Assembly (NCBI RefSeq): GCF_000744095.1
Contig: NZ_JQLI01000001.1
Location: forward strand, 2,790,001-2,854,000
Origin: Cupriavidus necator A5-1
GTDB taxonomy: Bacteria; Pseudomonadota; Gammaproteobacteria; Burkholderiales; Burkholderiaceae
Reading direction: 5' to 3'
Length of the DNA stretch: 64,000 nt
In this document: positions 34,194 to 42,096 of the stretch, in pieces
How positions within the stretch are numbered: the stretch's first letter is position 1
Layout of the letters: each line of letters begins with the position of its first letter
The notes under the pieces: generated by a model
Databases searched by the model: none
The model's input: the letters and a program-made list of their open reading frames with translations, nothing else
What the model was told of the DNA's origin: nothing
Translations under genes and position numbers: made by a program

Positions 34194-35108
34194 ATGGACC
34201 GCTGGACCGAAATTGAGCTGTTTGTACAAACCGCCGAACTCGGCAGCATTACCAAGGCTGCCGAAAGCCTGGAGATCTCGAACGCCGCGGCAAGCCGGTA
34301 CCTGAGTTCGCTGGAGCAAAGGCTGTCCGCGCGGCTGGTCGAGCGCAATACGCGCCGGCTCTTCCTAACCCAGGTGGGCGAGGAGTTCTTCAAGCGCTGC
34401 AAGGGGGTGCTGGCGGAGATGAAAGAGGCCGAGGCCGACGTCAGCGCCACGGTGCTGGAGCCCAGCGGCACGCTCACCATCACGGCCTCGGTGTCCTTCG
34501 CGATGAAGCACCTGGCGCCGCTGATGCCGGAGTTCACCGCGCTATACCCGAAGCTGAACGTCAATATCCTGACCGCCAACCGCTACTACGACATCATGGA
34601 CAGCGGCATCGACCTGGCCATCCGCACGCGCGAGTTCGAACCCGACTCCAACCTGACCGTGCGCCGCCTGGCGGAAACCCGGCGGATCCTGGCGGCCTCG
34701 CCGCGCTATCTGGACCGCAAGGGGACGCCGCGCAGCGTGGAAGACCTGGTCAACCATGAGATGATGATCTACGCCTACGCCAACCGCCCCAACGAACTGG
34801 CGTTCACCCGGGGCGACGAACAACGCGTGGTGACCGTGCCGAGCAAGATGGAGTCCAACGAGGGCCAAGTGCTGCGTGCGGCCGCGCTGGAAGGCATGGG
34901 CATCCTGGTGCAGCCGAAGTACATTATCTACGACGACATCGTGGCGGGGCGGCTGATCCCGGTGCTCGACGACTGGGACCTGCCCAGGCTGACCGTCAAT
35001 ATCGCCTTCCAGACCAGGAACCACCTGCCGGCACGGGTGCGGCTGTTTATCGAGTTCCTGGTCAGCCATTTCCAGCGCATGGACTACGAGCGCAAGTGGA
35101 CCTCGTAG
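34194..35108 (+). CDS. LysR family transcriptional regulator
   Basis: A 304-residue LysR regulator. The winged HTH covers about residues 1-60 (VQTAELGSITKAAESLEISNAAASRYLSSLE), followed by the linker helix and a periplasmic-binding-like effector domain. The PBP2_CrgA-like region has SGIDLAIRTREFEPDSNLTVRRLAETRRIL. GGAGACAAGG precedes the ATG. It is divergent from the amidohydrolase/ABC/dioxygenase operon and probably controls it in response to the substrate. Confidence 0.9.
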   Translation: MDRWTEIELFVQTAELGSITKAAESLEISNAAASRYLSSLEQRLSARLVERNTRRLFLTQVGEEFFKRCKGVLAEMKEAEADVSATVLEPSGTLTITASVSFAMKHLAPLMPEFTALYPKLNVNILTANRYYDIMDSGIDLAIRTREFEPDSNLTVRRLAETRRILAASPRYLDRKGTPRSVEDLVNHEMMIYAYANRPNELAFTRGDEQRVVTVPSKMESNEGQVLRAAALEGMGILVQPKYIIYDDIVAGRLIPVLDDWDLPRLTVNIAFQTRNHLPARVRLFIEFLVSHFQRMDYERKWTS

Positions 35109-35131
35109 GCCAGCGCTGGCACGGGGCATGC

Positions 35132-36004
35132 CTAGCCCGGCTGCAGTCCGGCGGCCAGTCCTGCCGACTTGATCACGGCGGCATAGTCGTCGCCCGCCAT
35201 GCCCTGTGCGGCAGCGCCCTGCAGCATCTGGCCCAGCAACGCGGTCAGTCCCATCGGCACGCGTAGTTGCGCGCCGGCGTCCAGGATCAGGCCGACATCC
35301 TTGAGCATCTGGTCCACCGTGAAGGTAGGCGTGTAGTCATGCACGGCCAGTTGCGCGGACTTTGCCTTGACGATCGGCGAGGCCACCGCGCTGGCGGTGA
35401 TCACCTCCCACATCGCCGCCCAGTCCAGGCCGCCCTTCTTGCCCAGCGTCAGCGCTTCGGCCAGCATGCCGCTGGTCAGGCCGATCAGGAGGTTGACGAC
35501 CAGCTTCATCAGGCGCGCCTCCTCGGCCTCGCCGAGATAGAACTGCGCCGGGCCCAGCGCGGCCAGCAGCGGCGTGACGCGCTCGTAGGCGGCAGCCGGC
35601 CCCGACACCAGGGCGGTCAGTCTGGCCGCCTCGGCCATGTGGTTGTTGCCCGATACGGTGACGCGCAGGTAGCCGATATCGCGCGCAGCCAGCAGCGGGG
35701 CTGCGGCGGCCGATGTTTGCGGAGAGATCGTGCTGGTGTCGATGTAGAGCGCACCCGCCCTGGCGGCGGCAGCGACCTGGGCGGAAACGGCCGTGAACGC
35801 GGCATCGTTTGGCATGGAACTGAACACCACCTCTGCCTCGGCCACCGCTTCAGCAAGCGACGGCGCGGCGGACAGGCCGGCTTGCCGCGCTGCCGCCACC
35901 CGGTCTGGCGCTACGTCGAATACCAGGACCTCATGGCCAGCCGCGGCAAGATGCCGTGCCATCGGCAAGCCAATCTTGCCGGTTCCGATAAAGCCAATCT
36001 TCAT
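35132..36004 (-). CDS. 3-hydroxyisobutyrate dehydrogenase family NAD(P) oxidoreductase
   Basis: A 290-residue beta-hydroxyacid dehydrogenase. The N-terminal Rossmann motif is GFIGTGKIGLPMARHL (residues 4-19). The substrate-binding segment VTVSGNNHMAEAARLTALVSG replaces the common D-x-P-V-S-G pattern with TVSGNN. The catalytic Lys is in the MKLVVNLLIG segment. CAGGAG precedes the ATG. Members include tartronate semialdehyde reductase and HIBADH; the atypical first motif makes the substrate uncertain. It is convergent with the LysR gene. Confidence 0.87.
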   Translation of the reverse strand: MKIGFIGTGKIGLPMARHLAAAGHEVLVFDVAPDRVAAARQAGLSAAPSLAEAVAEAEVVFSSMPNDAAFTAVSAQVAAAARAGALYIDTSTISPQTSAAAAPLLAARDIGYLRVTVSGNNHMAEAARLTALVSGPAAAYERVTPLLAALGPAQFYLGEAEEARLMKLVVNLLIGLTSGMLAEALTLGKKGGLDWAAMWEVITASAVASPIVKAKSAQLAVHDYTPTFTVDQMLKDVGLILDAGAQLRVPMGLTALLGQMLQGAAAQGMAGDDYAAVIKSAGLAAGLQPG

Positions 36005-36366
36005 GCTCTTGCTCCTGTTTCGCGTTTTTCACCGTGGATTCCGCGTGGAAGGCCTCATGCCGGTCGCGTGCCTTCGTAGGCAGCCTGCAGCAGGGCCCTG
36101 ATTGCTTCGCGCTCGATCGGCCGGGGGCATGCTCTCCTTCGCGTCGCGGGATACGGGTGTGCGAAAGCGTAGTGATCCGCGCGCCGGAAGGAAATAGCGC
36201 GTCCGGAAAACACTCTTCATCCGTACGGAAGAATCGCGGTAGTGTGAAGGAGTGCGCGCATGCCCCAGGTTCAGGCAGCAACGTCGATCGCGCTCATCGG
36301 GCAGTGTGAGCGAGCCGGCGTGGCAGGCGGCTGGCCTGGCGCATCGCGCCCGGCCGCGTCAGGTCG
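36005..36366. promoter_or_regulatory. Intergenic region with palindromic operator
   Basis: 362 bases without a convincing gene. The main feature is the palindrome at 36216-36233. Short frames on both strands lack ribosome sites and recognisable motifs. Confidence 0.4.
36216..36233. promoter_or_regulatory. 18-bp palindrome TTCATCCGTACGGAAGAA
   Basis: Palindromic except for one pair; the central TCCGTACGGA is perfect. It lies about 210 nt upstream of the hydroxyacid dehydrogenase gene and downstream of the small membrane protein gene, so it may be the operator of the dehydrogenase promoter. The binding protein is not identifiable. Confidence 0.45.
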
Positions 36367-36549
36367 CTACGGTAACAGCATCCATACCAGCACCAGCACC
36401 GCGCAGGTCATTGTCACGAGAGAGCCCATGCGCAGCCCGGCATGGTAGTGCGGCTGCTGGCTTCTCTCGATCCACACCACGCTGTGGTCCGGCCAGGGCA
36501 CCGGCACTAAGTCGTGATCCGGGCATGCGCCATCGCCGAGGTACGTCAT
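36367..36549 (-). CDS. Small single-pass membrane protein (60 aa)
   Basis: A 60-residue protein: a polar N-terminal 40 residues (MTYLGDGACPDHDLVPVPWP) and a C-terminal membrane helix (MGSLVTMTCAVLVLVWMLLP) ending at the last residue. AAGGGGCG precedes the ATG, and it begins 11 bases after the Bug protein gene on the same strand. It is too short for TctB. It may be an accessory to the Bug system, or a tail-anchored protein of unrelated role. No family recognised. Confidence 0.55.
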   Translation of the reverse strand: MTYLGDGACPDHDLVPVPWPDHSVVWIERSQQPHYHAGLRMGSLVTMTCAVLVLVWMLLP

Positions 36550-36560
36550 GACTGCGCCCC

Positions 36561-37562
36561 TTATTGCGGCTTCAGCTTGATCGACGCAACGACGCGCGCA
36601 TTGCGTTGCCGTTCGGCCTGGTAGAAGGCTTCCGCCGCGGTGAGCGTCATCGGCACCATGGGCTGGTTGCCCGTGTCCCGCGACCACTGCTGATATGCGG
36701 CGCTGTTAACGATGGCGGAAATCTGCTGATGCAGCATCGCCACGATCGGCTCAGGCGTTTCCTTGCGCACGAAGATCCCGGGCCAGACCTTGTAGTCGAA
36801 GTTCTTAAGCAGCTTGCTTTCGCCGGCCGCCGGCACATCCGGCAGGCTTGCATTGCGCTGGCGCGTGGCCATCGCCACCGCCTTGAGCTTGCCGCTGCGG
36901 ATCATCTCGAGCGTGCTGCCAGCCAGCGGCAGGAAGGCGAAATCCAGCTGGTGGGCCAGCAGGTCCTGGATGATGGGCGCGCCGCCCTTATAGGGAACAT
37001 CAAGCGAGGCAATACCCGTCTGGACGCGTAGGTCGGCCGCCGCCAGGTGCGGGGTGGTGCCCATCCCCCAGTTCCCGAAGGAGAATTCCTTCGCACCGGG
37101 GCGCTTTGCCATGGCGACCAGTTCGTCGATCCCCTTGGGCGCACGGTCCATCGCGGTGACGAGGACAAAGTCCGAGAAGATCAGCGGATGCACCAGCCGG
37201 AGGTCCTCCGGACGATACTTGGCGGACGACAGCGCAAGCGGATTGAGGATGGCGTCGTTGCCGGTAAGCGCCAGCAGCGTGTAGCCATCCGCCGGGCCCT
37301 TGAAGTAGGCCATCGTCGCGACCGAGCCGCCCGCGCCGGGCAGGTTCTCTACCACGACCGCCTGGCCGATGGCGCGCTGCAGCGGCGCCGCCAGCTGTCG
37401 CGTGGCGACATCCGCCCCGCCGCCGGCGGAGTAAGCCACCTTGATCGAGATCGGACGCGAAGGAAAATTCTCGGCGCTGGCGGGGCCCGCCACCGTGCCC
37501 AGCACGGCAGCGGCCTGCACAGCGCACAGGCAGGCGAGCGCCCGCGGGAATCGTGCATGCAT
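36561..37562 (-). CDS. Bug family tripartite tricarboxylate transporter binding protein
   Basis: A 333-residue Bug/TctC periplasmic binding protein. The signal peptide is MHARFPRALACLCAVQAAAV to ASAE, followed by NFPSRPISIKVAYSAGGGAD, LPGAGGSVATMAYF and VPYKGGAPI. AGGAGACAACC precedes ATG 37562, so the longer frame is rejected. It is related to the Bug protein at 15481-16482 (same GxxGSV and PYKGxAP elements), but the two clusters are otherwise different. It lies 45 bases after the tautomerase gene. Confidence 0.88.
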   Translation of the reverse strand: MHARFPRALACLCAVQAAAVLGTVAGPASAENFPSRPISIKVAYSAGGGADVATRQLAAPLQRAIGQAVVVENLPGAGGSVATMAYFKGPADGYTLLALTGNDAILNPLALSSAKYRPEDLRLVHPLIFSDFVLVTAMDRAPKGIDELVAMAKRPGAKEFSFGNWGMGTTPHLAAADLRVQTGIASLDVPYKGGAPIIQDLLAHQLDFAFLPLAGSTLEMIRSGKLKAVAMATRQRNASLPDVPAAGESKLLKNFDYKVWPGIFVRKETPEPIVAMLHQQISAIVNSAAYQQWSRDTGNQPMVPMTLTAAEAFYQAERQRNARVVASIKLKPQ

Positions 37563-37606
37563 GGTTGTCTCCTGTTTATATGGGCTTCTGTGGTTGTCGC
37601 CGGCCT

Positions 37607-38008
37607 TCACCACTGCGGCGGTTTGTCCGCCAGCTGGGCGATGCCGCGGCCGAAGGAGAAGTTCTCGTTCGGGACCGGGACCAATGCGATAAAGATGTCG
37701 TCCGGCGAGATGCCGGCGGCGTCCTTGAGCTGCCGGCAGATTTCCGCCATCAGCGCCTGCTTGTCACTGGCCGGGCGGTGCGCGCCGACAAGGACCGTGA
37801 TGATCATCGCGCCGGCTGACCGCTCCATGCCCATGAAGGTGGGATCGATAAACAATTCGTCGTCGCCGTGCTCGCTGAGCACGATGAAGCGATCGCCGTG
37901 CGGGATGTCCAGTGCGACCACCAGCGAGCGGTTCAGTGCGTTGCCGATCGCGATCTTCTGCTCGCGCGAGTAGCGGCCTTTGGGGATATGTGCGTGGAAT
38001 ACAGGCAT
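37607..38008 (-). CDS. Tautomerase superfamily protein, malonate semialdehyde decarboxylase-like
   Basis: A 133-residue protein with Pro directly after the initiator Met, the catalytic base of this superfamily. GDRFIVLSEH, AGISPDDIFIALV and NFSFGRG line up with the same segments of MSAD (malonate semialdehyde decarboxylase) as I remember it. The MSAD arginine pair (R-P-R) is replaced here by HRPAS, so the reaction may differ (tautomerase, hydratase or decarboxylase). CCGGAGAG precedes the ATG. It is in an operon with a hydrolase and a Bug protein. Confidence 0.78.
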   Translation of the reverse strand: MPVFHAHIPKGRYSREQKIAIGNALNRSLVVALDIPHGDRFIVLSEHGDDELFIDPTFMGMERSAGAMIITVLVGAHRPASDKQALMAEICRQLKDAAGISPDDIFIALVPVPNENFSFGRGIAQLADKPPQW

Positions 38009-38038
38009 TGGATCTCTCCGGTTGGTGAAGCTTTGGGG

Positions 38039-38953
38039 TCAGCCCTGCGGGCTCGGTACGCCGCTGAGGTGCTGCTGGAACCAGTTGACAGCGGCAACGC
38101 TGGCTACCGCGAATTGCTCGCTGTATGCAGCGAAGTGGCCGCCCGGGATCATCACGAGCCGCTTCGGCTTGGCAGCGCGCGCAAAGGCATCGACTTCCAG
38201 GTCAGTCATCGTGATGTCGTCGTCGCTGGCAACGATCATCAGCAACGGCGTCGGGGCGATCTTGCTGATCCATTCGCCTGGCTCGTAGGTGCGCGCGGCG
38301 CGGGTCGAGCAAAGCGTGACAGCGTTGATCCAGGCGGCGCCGCCGAGGTCCTGGGTATAGAAGGCGATGGAGTCGGCGGAGCGATAAGCCGCCGGTGTAG
38401 TGGCATCCGCGCTGGCTACGGCCTGCATCCGGGGCGGTGCGCCACCCTCCTGTGCGCGCTGGTCGGCAGCGAACATCTCTAACAACGCGGGCAAGGCCTC
38501 GGGACGCACCCGGCGCCGGCCTTGTTCGGAGCCGCTGATGGTTGGCACCTGCGAGACCACGCATTTCACCCGCCGGTCGGTCGCGGCCAGGATCAGGGCA
38601 TGGCCACCGCTGTAGCTGCTGCCCCAGATGCCAAGCAGATCGGGATCCACCTCCGGACGCGCGGCAAGGTAGCTCAGCGCAACGCGCCAGTCGGCAACCT
38701 GCACCATCGGGTCGATGTCGTGCCTGGGCGCTCCATCACTCGCGCCGAAGTTGCGGTGGTCATGCACGAGCACAACGAAGCCGGCCTGCGCAAAGGCTCG
38801 CGCAAATGGCTCCAGTCCGTGCTCCTTGACCGCGGCAAAGCCATGACACATCGAGATCGCGGGGCGCTTCCCCGGCGCGGCAGGCGTGAACAGCCAGCCG
38901 CGCAACGTAATCCCATCCCCGGCCTGGAACTCGACATCGCTCCTGGTCACCAT
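38039..38953 (-). CDS. Alpha/beta hydrolase (dienelactone hydrolase/Xaa-Pro peptidase-like)
   Basis: A 304-residue cytoplasmic alpha/beta hydrolase. The nucleophile is probably Ser113 in GSSYSGG (GxSYxG, as in S15-type hydrolases). The acid is in ASDDDITMTD and the base is the His of IPGGHFAAY. The oxyanion region is SMCHGFAAVKEHG. GGAGG precedes the ATG. It is divergent from a second hydrolase, with a palindrome of family 3 between them, and heads the minus-strand operon with the tautomerase and Bug genes. Confidence 0.85.
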   Translation of the reverse strand: MVTRSDVEFQAGDGITLRGWLFTPAAPGKRPAISMCHGFAAVKEHGLEPFARAFAQAGFVVLVHDHRNFGASDGAPRHDIDPMVQVADWRVALSYLAARPEVDPDLLGIWGSSYSGGHALILAATDRRVKCVVSQVPTISGSEQGRRRVRPEALPALLEMFAADQRAQEGGAPPRMQAVASADATTPAAYRSADSIAFYTQDLGGAAWINAVTLCSTRAARTYEPGEWISKIAPTPLLMIVASDDDITMTDLEVDAFARAAKPKRLVMIPGGHFAAYSEQFAVASVAAVNWFQQHLSGVPSPQG

Positions 38954-38969
38954 CGGAACCTCCTTTACA

Positions 38970-38989
38970 TTACGAGCATATACTCATAA
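38970..38989. promoter_or_regulatory. MarR-type operator, family 3, copy A
   Basis: TTACGAGCATATACTCATAA is an imperfect palindrome (TTA-n-GAG-n-ATAT-n-CTC-n-TAA) in the 84-nt space between the two divergent hydrolase genes. Confidence 0.65.
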
Positions 38990-39037
38990 TATGGCAGCAC
39001 GATACTTCGTACAAGTAATTCTTTCAGGAGGCGAATC

Positions 39038-39808
39038 ATGTCCGTGTCGCAGGCCACAGCACTCCCCCAACGCGTGCCGGATTCCCTGGTGCTGATTCAC
39101 GGATTCCTCGACAGCCACGTGGGCTGGGAACCGCTGATCGGGCAATGGCAACCGAAAGTGGCGGCCATCGTCGCGCCGAACCTGCGTGGTGCGGGCGCAC
39201 TACGCGATGCAAAAGGCCCCTACTCCCTTGAGCAAGCGGTCGCAGATGTGGTCCAGCTGATTCGTGAGCACGATCTCAAGGCCGTGGCGTTGGTTGGCCA
39301 CAGCATGGGCGCGCAGATCGCCGAACTCGTGGCAGCGCGCCTGCCTGAGCGCACCGCAGCCCTGGTGCTCGTCACCCCGACACCGCTGGCTGGCAATACG
39401 TTGCCGGACGAAGTCCGCGCGTTGTTGCGGGACTGCGGAGGCGATGCGCAGGCCCAGCGTGCGATCCGGAACATGTTCTCGCGCCGGCTACCGCAGCATC
39501 AGCTCGAGCGGTTGGTGGATCCCGCGACCATCATGGGAAAAGCCGCCGTACAGGGCTACTACGACGCCTTCACAGGCGGCCACCCAAGCGGCAATGCGCC
39601 CTGCACCTTCAGCGGTCCAATGCTCGTGATCGCCGCGAAGGAAGATCCCGTCATTCCGGTCGAGATGGTGGCGCAGGCGCACGAAGCGCGCTTTCCCGGC
39701 GCCAGGTTCGCGCTGATCGAAGACTCCGGTCACTGGCCGCAGATGGAGCAGCCCGGGCAAACCGCAGGCGTCATGGCTTCGTTCCTTGGCCTGCCAGCCC
39801 GCGCTTGA
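39038..39808 (+). CDS. Alpha/beta hydrolase
   Basis: A 256-residue alpha/beta hydrolase. The nucleophile is Ser89 in VGHSMGA; the oxyanion motif is LIHGFLDSHVGW; the acid is the Asp in AAKEDPVIP and the base the His in DSGHWPQME. It is the size of esterases, lactonases and C-C bond hydrolases. CAGGAGGC precedes the ATG. The divergent partner and the family 3 palindromes suggest joint control with the MarR gene just downstream. Confidence 0.85.
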   Translation: MSVSQATALPQRVPDSLVLIHGFLDSHVGWEPLIGQWQPKVAAIVAPNLRGAGALRDAKGPYSLEQAVADVVQLIREHDLKAVALVGHSMGAQIAELVAARLPERTAALVLVTPTPLAGNTLPDEVRALLRDCGGDAQAQRAIRNMFSRRLPQHQLERLVDPATIMGKAAVQGYYDAFTGGHPSGNAPCTFSGPMLVIAAKEDPVIPVEMVAQAHEARFPGARFALIEDSGHWPQMEQPGQTAGVMASFLGLPARA

Positions 39809-39837
39809 CCCCTAGCACGCGCGCAGGCTGCGTCGCC

Positions 39838-39866
39838 TTGCATATACGCGCATATTCTCGTATGAT
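39838..39866 (+). promoter_or_regulatory. MarR-gene promoter with operator in the spacer (family 3, copy B)
   Basis: TTGCAT (39838-39843) and TATGAT (39861-39866) form a -35/-10 pair with a 17-nt spacer. The palindrome ATACGCGCATATTCTCGTAT (39844-39863) fills the spacer, the classic layout for autorepression. Confidence 0.6.
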
Positions 39867-39911
39867 AAAAAATTGACAGATTCAATATGCGATTCACTAC
39901 GCGATACGCCC

Positions 39912-40382
39912 ATGACAGTCTCCAGCAAGGCAATGGACGAGTTTGATGGCCGGTGCAATTGCCTGGCAGCGCGTCAGGCGGCCCGCTACCTCACCGCGGT
40001 GTATGACAAGGCACTACAGCCGGTGAACCTGCGCGCGACGCAGTTTTCCATTCTTCACAAGCTCGCGAATCACGGTCCGCTCACCATCGGCGAGCTGGCT
40101 GCCGAGATGGCAATGGATCGCACCACCCTCGCCACGAACCTGAAGCCACTCGAACGCGACGGCCTGGTCAGCATGGCGCCCGGTGTCGACCGGCGCGCCA
40201 AGAATACCTCGGTCACCAGGGCGGGCATGGCGCGCTATCGCCAGGCATTCCCCCTGTGGTCGGCGGTCCAGAGCGAATTCGAAACTGCCTATGGGGAACG
40301 CAAGGCCGCCAATTTGCGCGAGGCCATGCGTGCGGTCCTCACGACGGGGTTCGAGCCCTGGGCGGAGGCCGGCGTGGCCTGA
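39912..40382 (+). CDS. MarR family transcriptional regulator
   Basis: A 156-residue MarR-type winged-helix regulator. The core is LRATQFSILHKLANHGPLTIGELAAEMAMDRTTLATNLKPLERDGLVSM, about residues 36-84, followed by the wing (PGVDRRAKNTSVTRAG). Cys13 and Cys15 near the N-terminus could be redox or ligand sensors. ATG 39912 is chosen; an ATG at 39933 is also possible and neither has a strong ribosome site. Related palindromes at 38970, 39844 and 40451 are its likely targets. Confidence 0.87.
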   Translation: MTVSSKAMDEFDGRCNCLAARQAARYLTAVYDKALQPVNLRATQFSILHKLANHGPLTIGELAAEMAMDRTTLATNLKPLERDGLVSMAPGVDRRAKNTSVTRAGMARYRQAFPLWSAVQSEFETAYGERKAANLREAMRAVLTTGFEPWAEAGVA

Positions 40383-40411
40383 TGACTGCGTAATCCAGGC
40401 GTGCCCGTGAC

Positions 40412-40444
40412 GCGGTCCCCGCGTGACGAGACCGCCCTTTTTTT
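40412..40444 (+). terminator. Intrinsic terminator after the MarR gene
   Basis: GCGGTC (40412-40417) pairs with GACCGC (40430-40435), then CC and seven T residues (40438-40444). It ends about 60 bases after the MarR stop. Confidence 0.65.
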
Positions 40445-40450
40445 AACCGT

Positions 40451-40472
40451 TATACGAGCATATGCTCTTATA
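40451..40472. promoter_or_regulatory. MarR-type operator, family 3, copy C
   Basis: A 22-bp palindrome with a perfect GAGCATATGCTC centre and TATA arms, mismatched at one pair only. It is 36 nt upstream of the SnoaL-like gene. It is the most symmetrical of the three copies. Confidence 0.65.
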
Positions 40473-40508
40473 GTACTTCACCACGCAATGTCGAAACAGG
40501 AGACAGAC

Positions 40509-40937
40509 ATGACGAACCCCCAGATCATCGAGGCCTGCAGGAAAGCGCTGACCGGCTTTGAGAAGAACGACAAGACCGACCTGCTCAATGTACTCGCCGA
40601 CGATGTCGTGTTCGAGTTCTCGGACTCGCTGCCATACGGCGGCACCTACAACGGCAAGGCTGAGTTCCAGGCCTTCTGGAAGCACGTGTACCAGGAGTAC
40701 GAGTACTTCAACTACGATGCACGGGCCATTCTCGAGGCCGAAGACTATGTCATCGTTCCCGTGATCGCGCGGGCGAAGACCAAGCGTGGTTTTTCGATGG
40801 AGAACGAGCACCTGTTCCTGTTTCGGGTCAGGGACGGAAAGATCGTCTACGGACGCATCTATGCCGATACCGCGCGCGGACGCGATGTGCTCGAAGGGCG
40901 CGAACCGAGGCGCTTTCCCAAGCTCCAGCTTTCCTGA
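40509..40937 (+). CDS. SnoaL-like/NTF2-fold protein
   Basis: A 142-residue NTF2-like (SnoaL family) protein: EACRKALTGFEKNDKTDLLNVLADDVVFEF, then FWKHVYQEYEYFNYDARAILEAEDYVIVPVIARAKTKR and HLFLFRVRDGKIVYGRIYADT. The fold often forms isomerases, hydrolases or dehydratases, and some members only bind ligands. CAGGAGACAGAC precedes ATG 40509, which excludes earlier in-frame starts. It stands behind the third family 3 palindrome, so it is probably part of the MarR regulon. Confidence 0.82.
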   Translation: MTNPQIIEACRKALTGFEKNDKTDLLNVLADDVVFEFSDSLPYGGTYNGKAEFQAFWKHVYQEYEYFNYDARAILEAEDYVIVPVIARAKTKRGFSMENEHLFLFRVRDGKIVYGRIYADTARGRDVLEGREPRRFPKLQLS

Positions 40938-41014
40938 TCCGCGCCGTACCGACGGCATGCTTCCGACACCGCGGGCGCCGGCGCACGCAGCCTGGCGCCG
41001 CCTGGAGACACTTA

Positions 41015-41749
41015 ATGGAAATCGATCCGACCACGCTAGATACCGACGCCTTGTACAAGATTCTGATCGGCAGCGTGGTACCGCGCCCGATCGGCTGGGC
41101 CTCGACCGTCTCAACCACTGGCGTGGCCAACCTTGCCCCGTTCTCATTCTTCACGGTCGTATCCCGCAATCCGCCCATGGTCAGCCTGACCATCCAGCCT
41201 CGCTCGGACCGCGTGCGACTGAAGGACACGTTGATCAACGCACGCGAAACCGGCGAGTTCGTCATCAATATCGTCTCGCTGCCTCAGGTGAACCAGATGC
41301 ACCTGTCATCGGTCGAGCATGATCCGGAGACAGATGAATTCGACGTCGCCGGCCTGGCCAAGGCACCGTGCATTACCGTGCGCCCGCCACGCGTTGCCGA
41401 GGCACCGGTGTCGATGGAGTGCAAGGTCGACCGGATCCTGCCAATGGGCGAGGCAGGCGATCATCTCGTCATCGGCCGCGTTACCCGGTTCCATATCCGA
41501 GATGCGCTCTGGCTGGAACGTGGGCGCGTGGATACGGCCGGATTGCAGCCCATCGGCCGCCTGGCCGCCGAGTACACGCTGAGCAACAGTGTCTTCAGCT
41601 GCCCCGTCCCGGAGGACTTCCTCACGGCCCGGTCGGACCAGCGGATGCACCGCCTGGATGGCAAGGCGGCAAGCTGGTCGCCGCTGGACGAGAAAAGCTG
41701 GTCGGCAGCGGGTAACGCCACCGTCGGGATGCCTGCGCGGCCGACGTGA
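41015..41749 (+). CDS. Flavin reductase-like (DIM6/NTAB family) FMN-binding protein
   Basis: A 244-residue flavin-binding split-barrel protein. The order SVVPRPIGWASTVSTTGVANLAPFSFFTVVSRNPPMVSLTI (about residues 20-60) is the family FMN-binding signature, and ETGEFVINIV follows. Members act as flavoredoxins or supply reduced flavin to two-component monooxygenases, but no partner oxygenase lies nearby. TGGAGACAC precedes the ATG. It is 77 bases after the SnoaL-like gene on the same strand and may be co-regulated by MarR. Confidence 0.83.
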   Translation: MEIDPTTLDTDALYKILIGSVVPRPIGWASTVSTTGVANLAPFSFFTVVSRNPPMVSLTIQPRSDRVRLKDTLINARETGEFVINIVSLPQVNQMHLSSVEHDPETDEFDVAGLAKAPCITVRPPRVAEAPVSMECKVDRILPMGEAGDHLVIGRVTRFHIRDALWLERGRVDTAGLQPIGRLAAEYTLSNSVFSCPVPEDFLTARSDQRMHRLDGKAASWSPLDEKSWSAAGNATVGMPARPT

Positions 41750-42096
41750 AGACGGATGCCGTCGCGCCGGCATGCCCGGCTGCGCGACGACTTTTCCGAC
41801 CCGGCGATTCGGAGGGATCGAAACGGGCGCCACGGCCCCAACTGCTTTAGGCGCGCTTGGGCGCGACAGCATTGTCGCGCGCGGCCCACGGCCAGTTGCT
41901 TCATCAGCGCAGCCTACCGCACTGACCATTTACCAAAAGTACTGTTTACGTCTCTTTTAGCTGCAGCGCTACGGATCTCGCCAGAACAAACACGCGCGCC
42001 AATTCCTCCTACCTTGGTTCATGCGGTTGCACCCCATAAAATGAAGTTGCGCCTTGGAAAGCGGCTTTGGTTTCTGCCGCATCAAAGGAGGATGTC
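41750..42096. other. Intergenic region (347 bases)
   Basis: No gene recognised on either strand. It contains the 8-bp stem hairpin at 41861-41880. An AT-richer stretch (41922-41960) could hold the promoter for the membrane protein gene downstream. Confidence 0.4.
41861..41880. repeat. GCGCGACA hairpin with tetraloop
   Basis: GCGCGACA (41861-41868) and TGTCGCGC (41873-41880) are perfect complements around GCAT. No T-run follows. It may be a transcript end of the flavin reductase gene. Confidence 0.4.

Noticed and set aside
35109..35120. GCCAGCGCTGGC palindrome between the LysR and dehydrogenase genes
   Set aside because: Short GC-rich perfect palindrome with no loop or T-run; likely chance in this composition.
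36040..36140. Possible gene remnant (minus-strand frame reading RPIEREAIRALLQAAYEG)
   Set aside because: Looks protein-like over about 20 residues, but no start, ribosome site or family could be found.
40451..40490. Sigma70 promoter overlapping the third MarR-type palindrome
   Set aside because: A TATAGT -10 is present at 40469, but no acceptable -35 element lies at 16-18 nt, so only the operator is reported.
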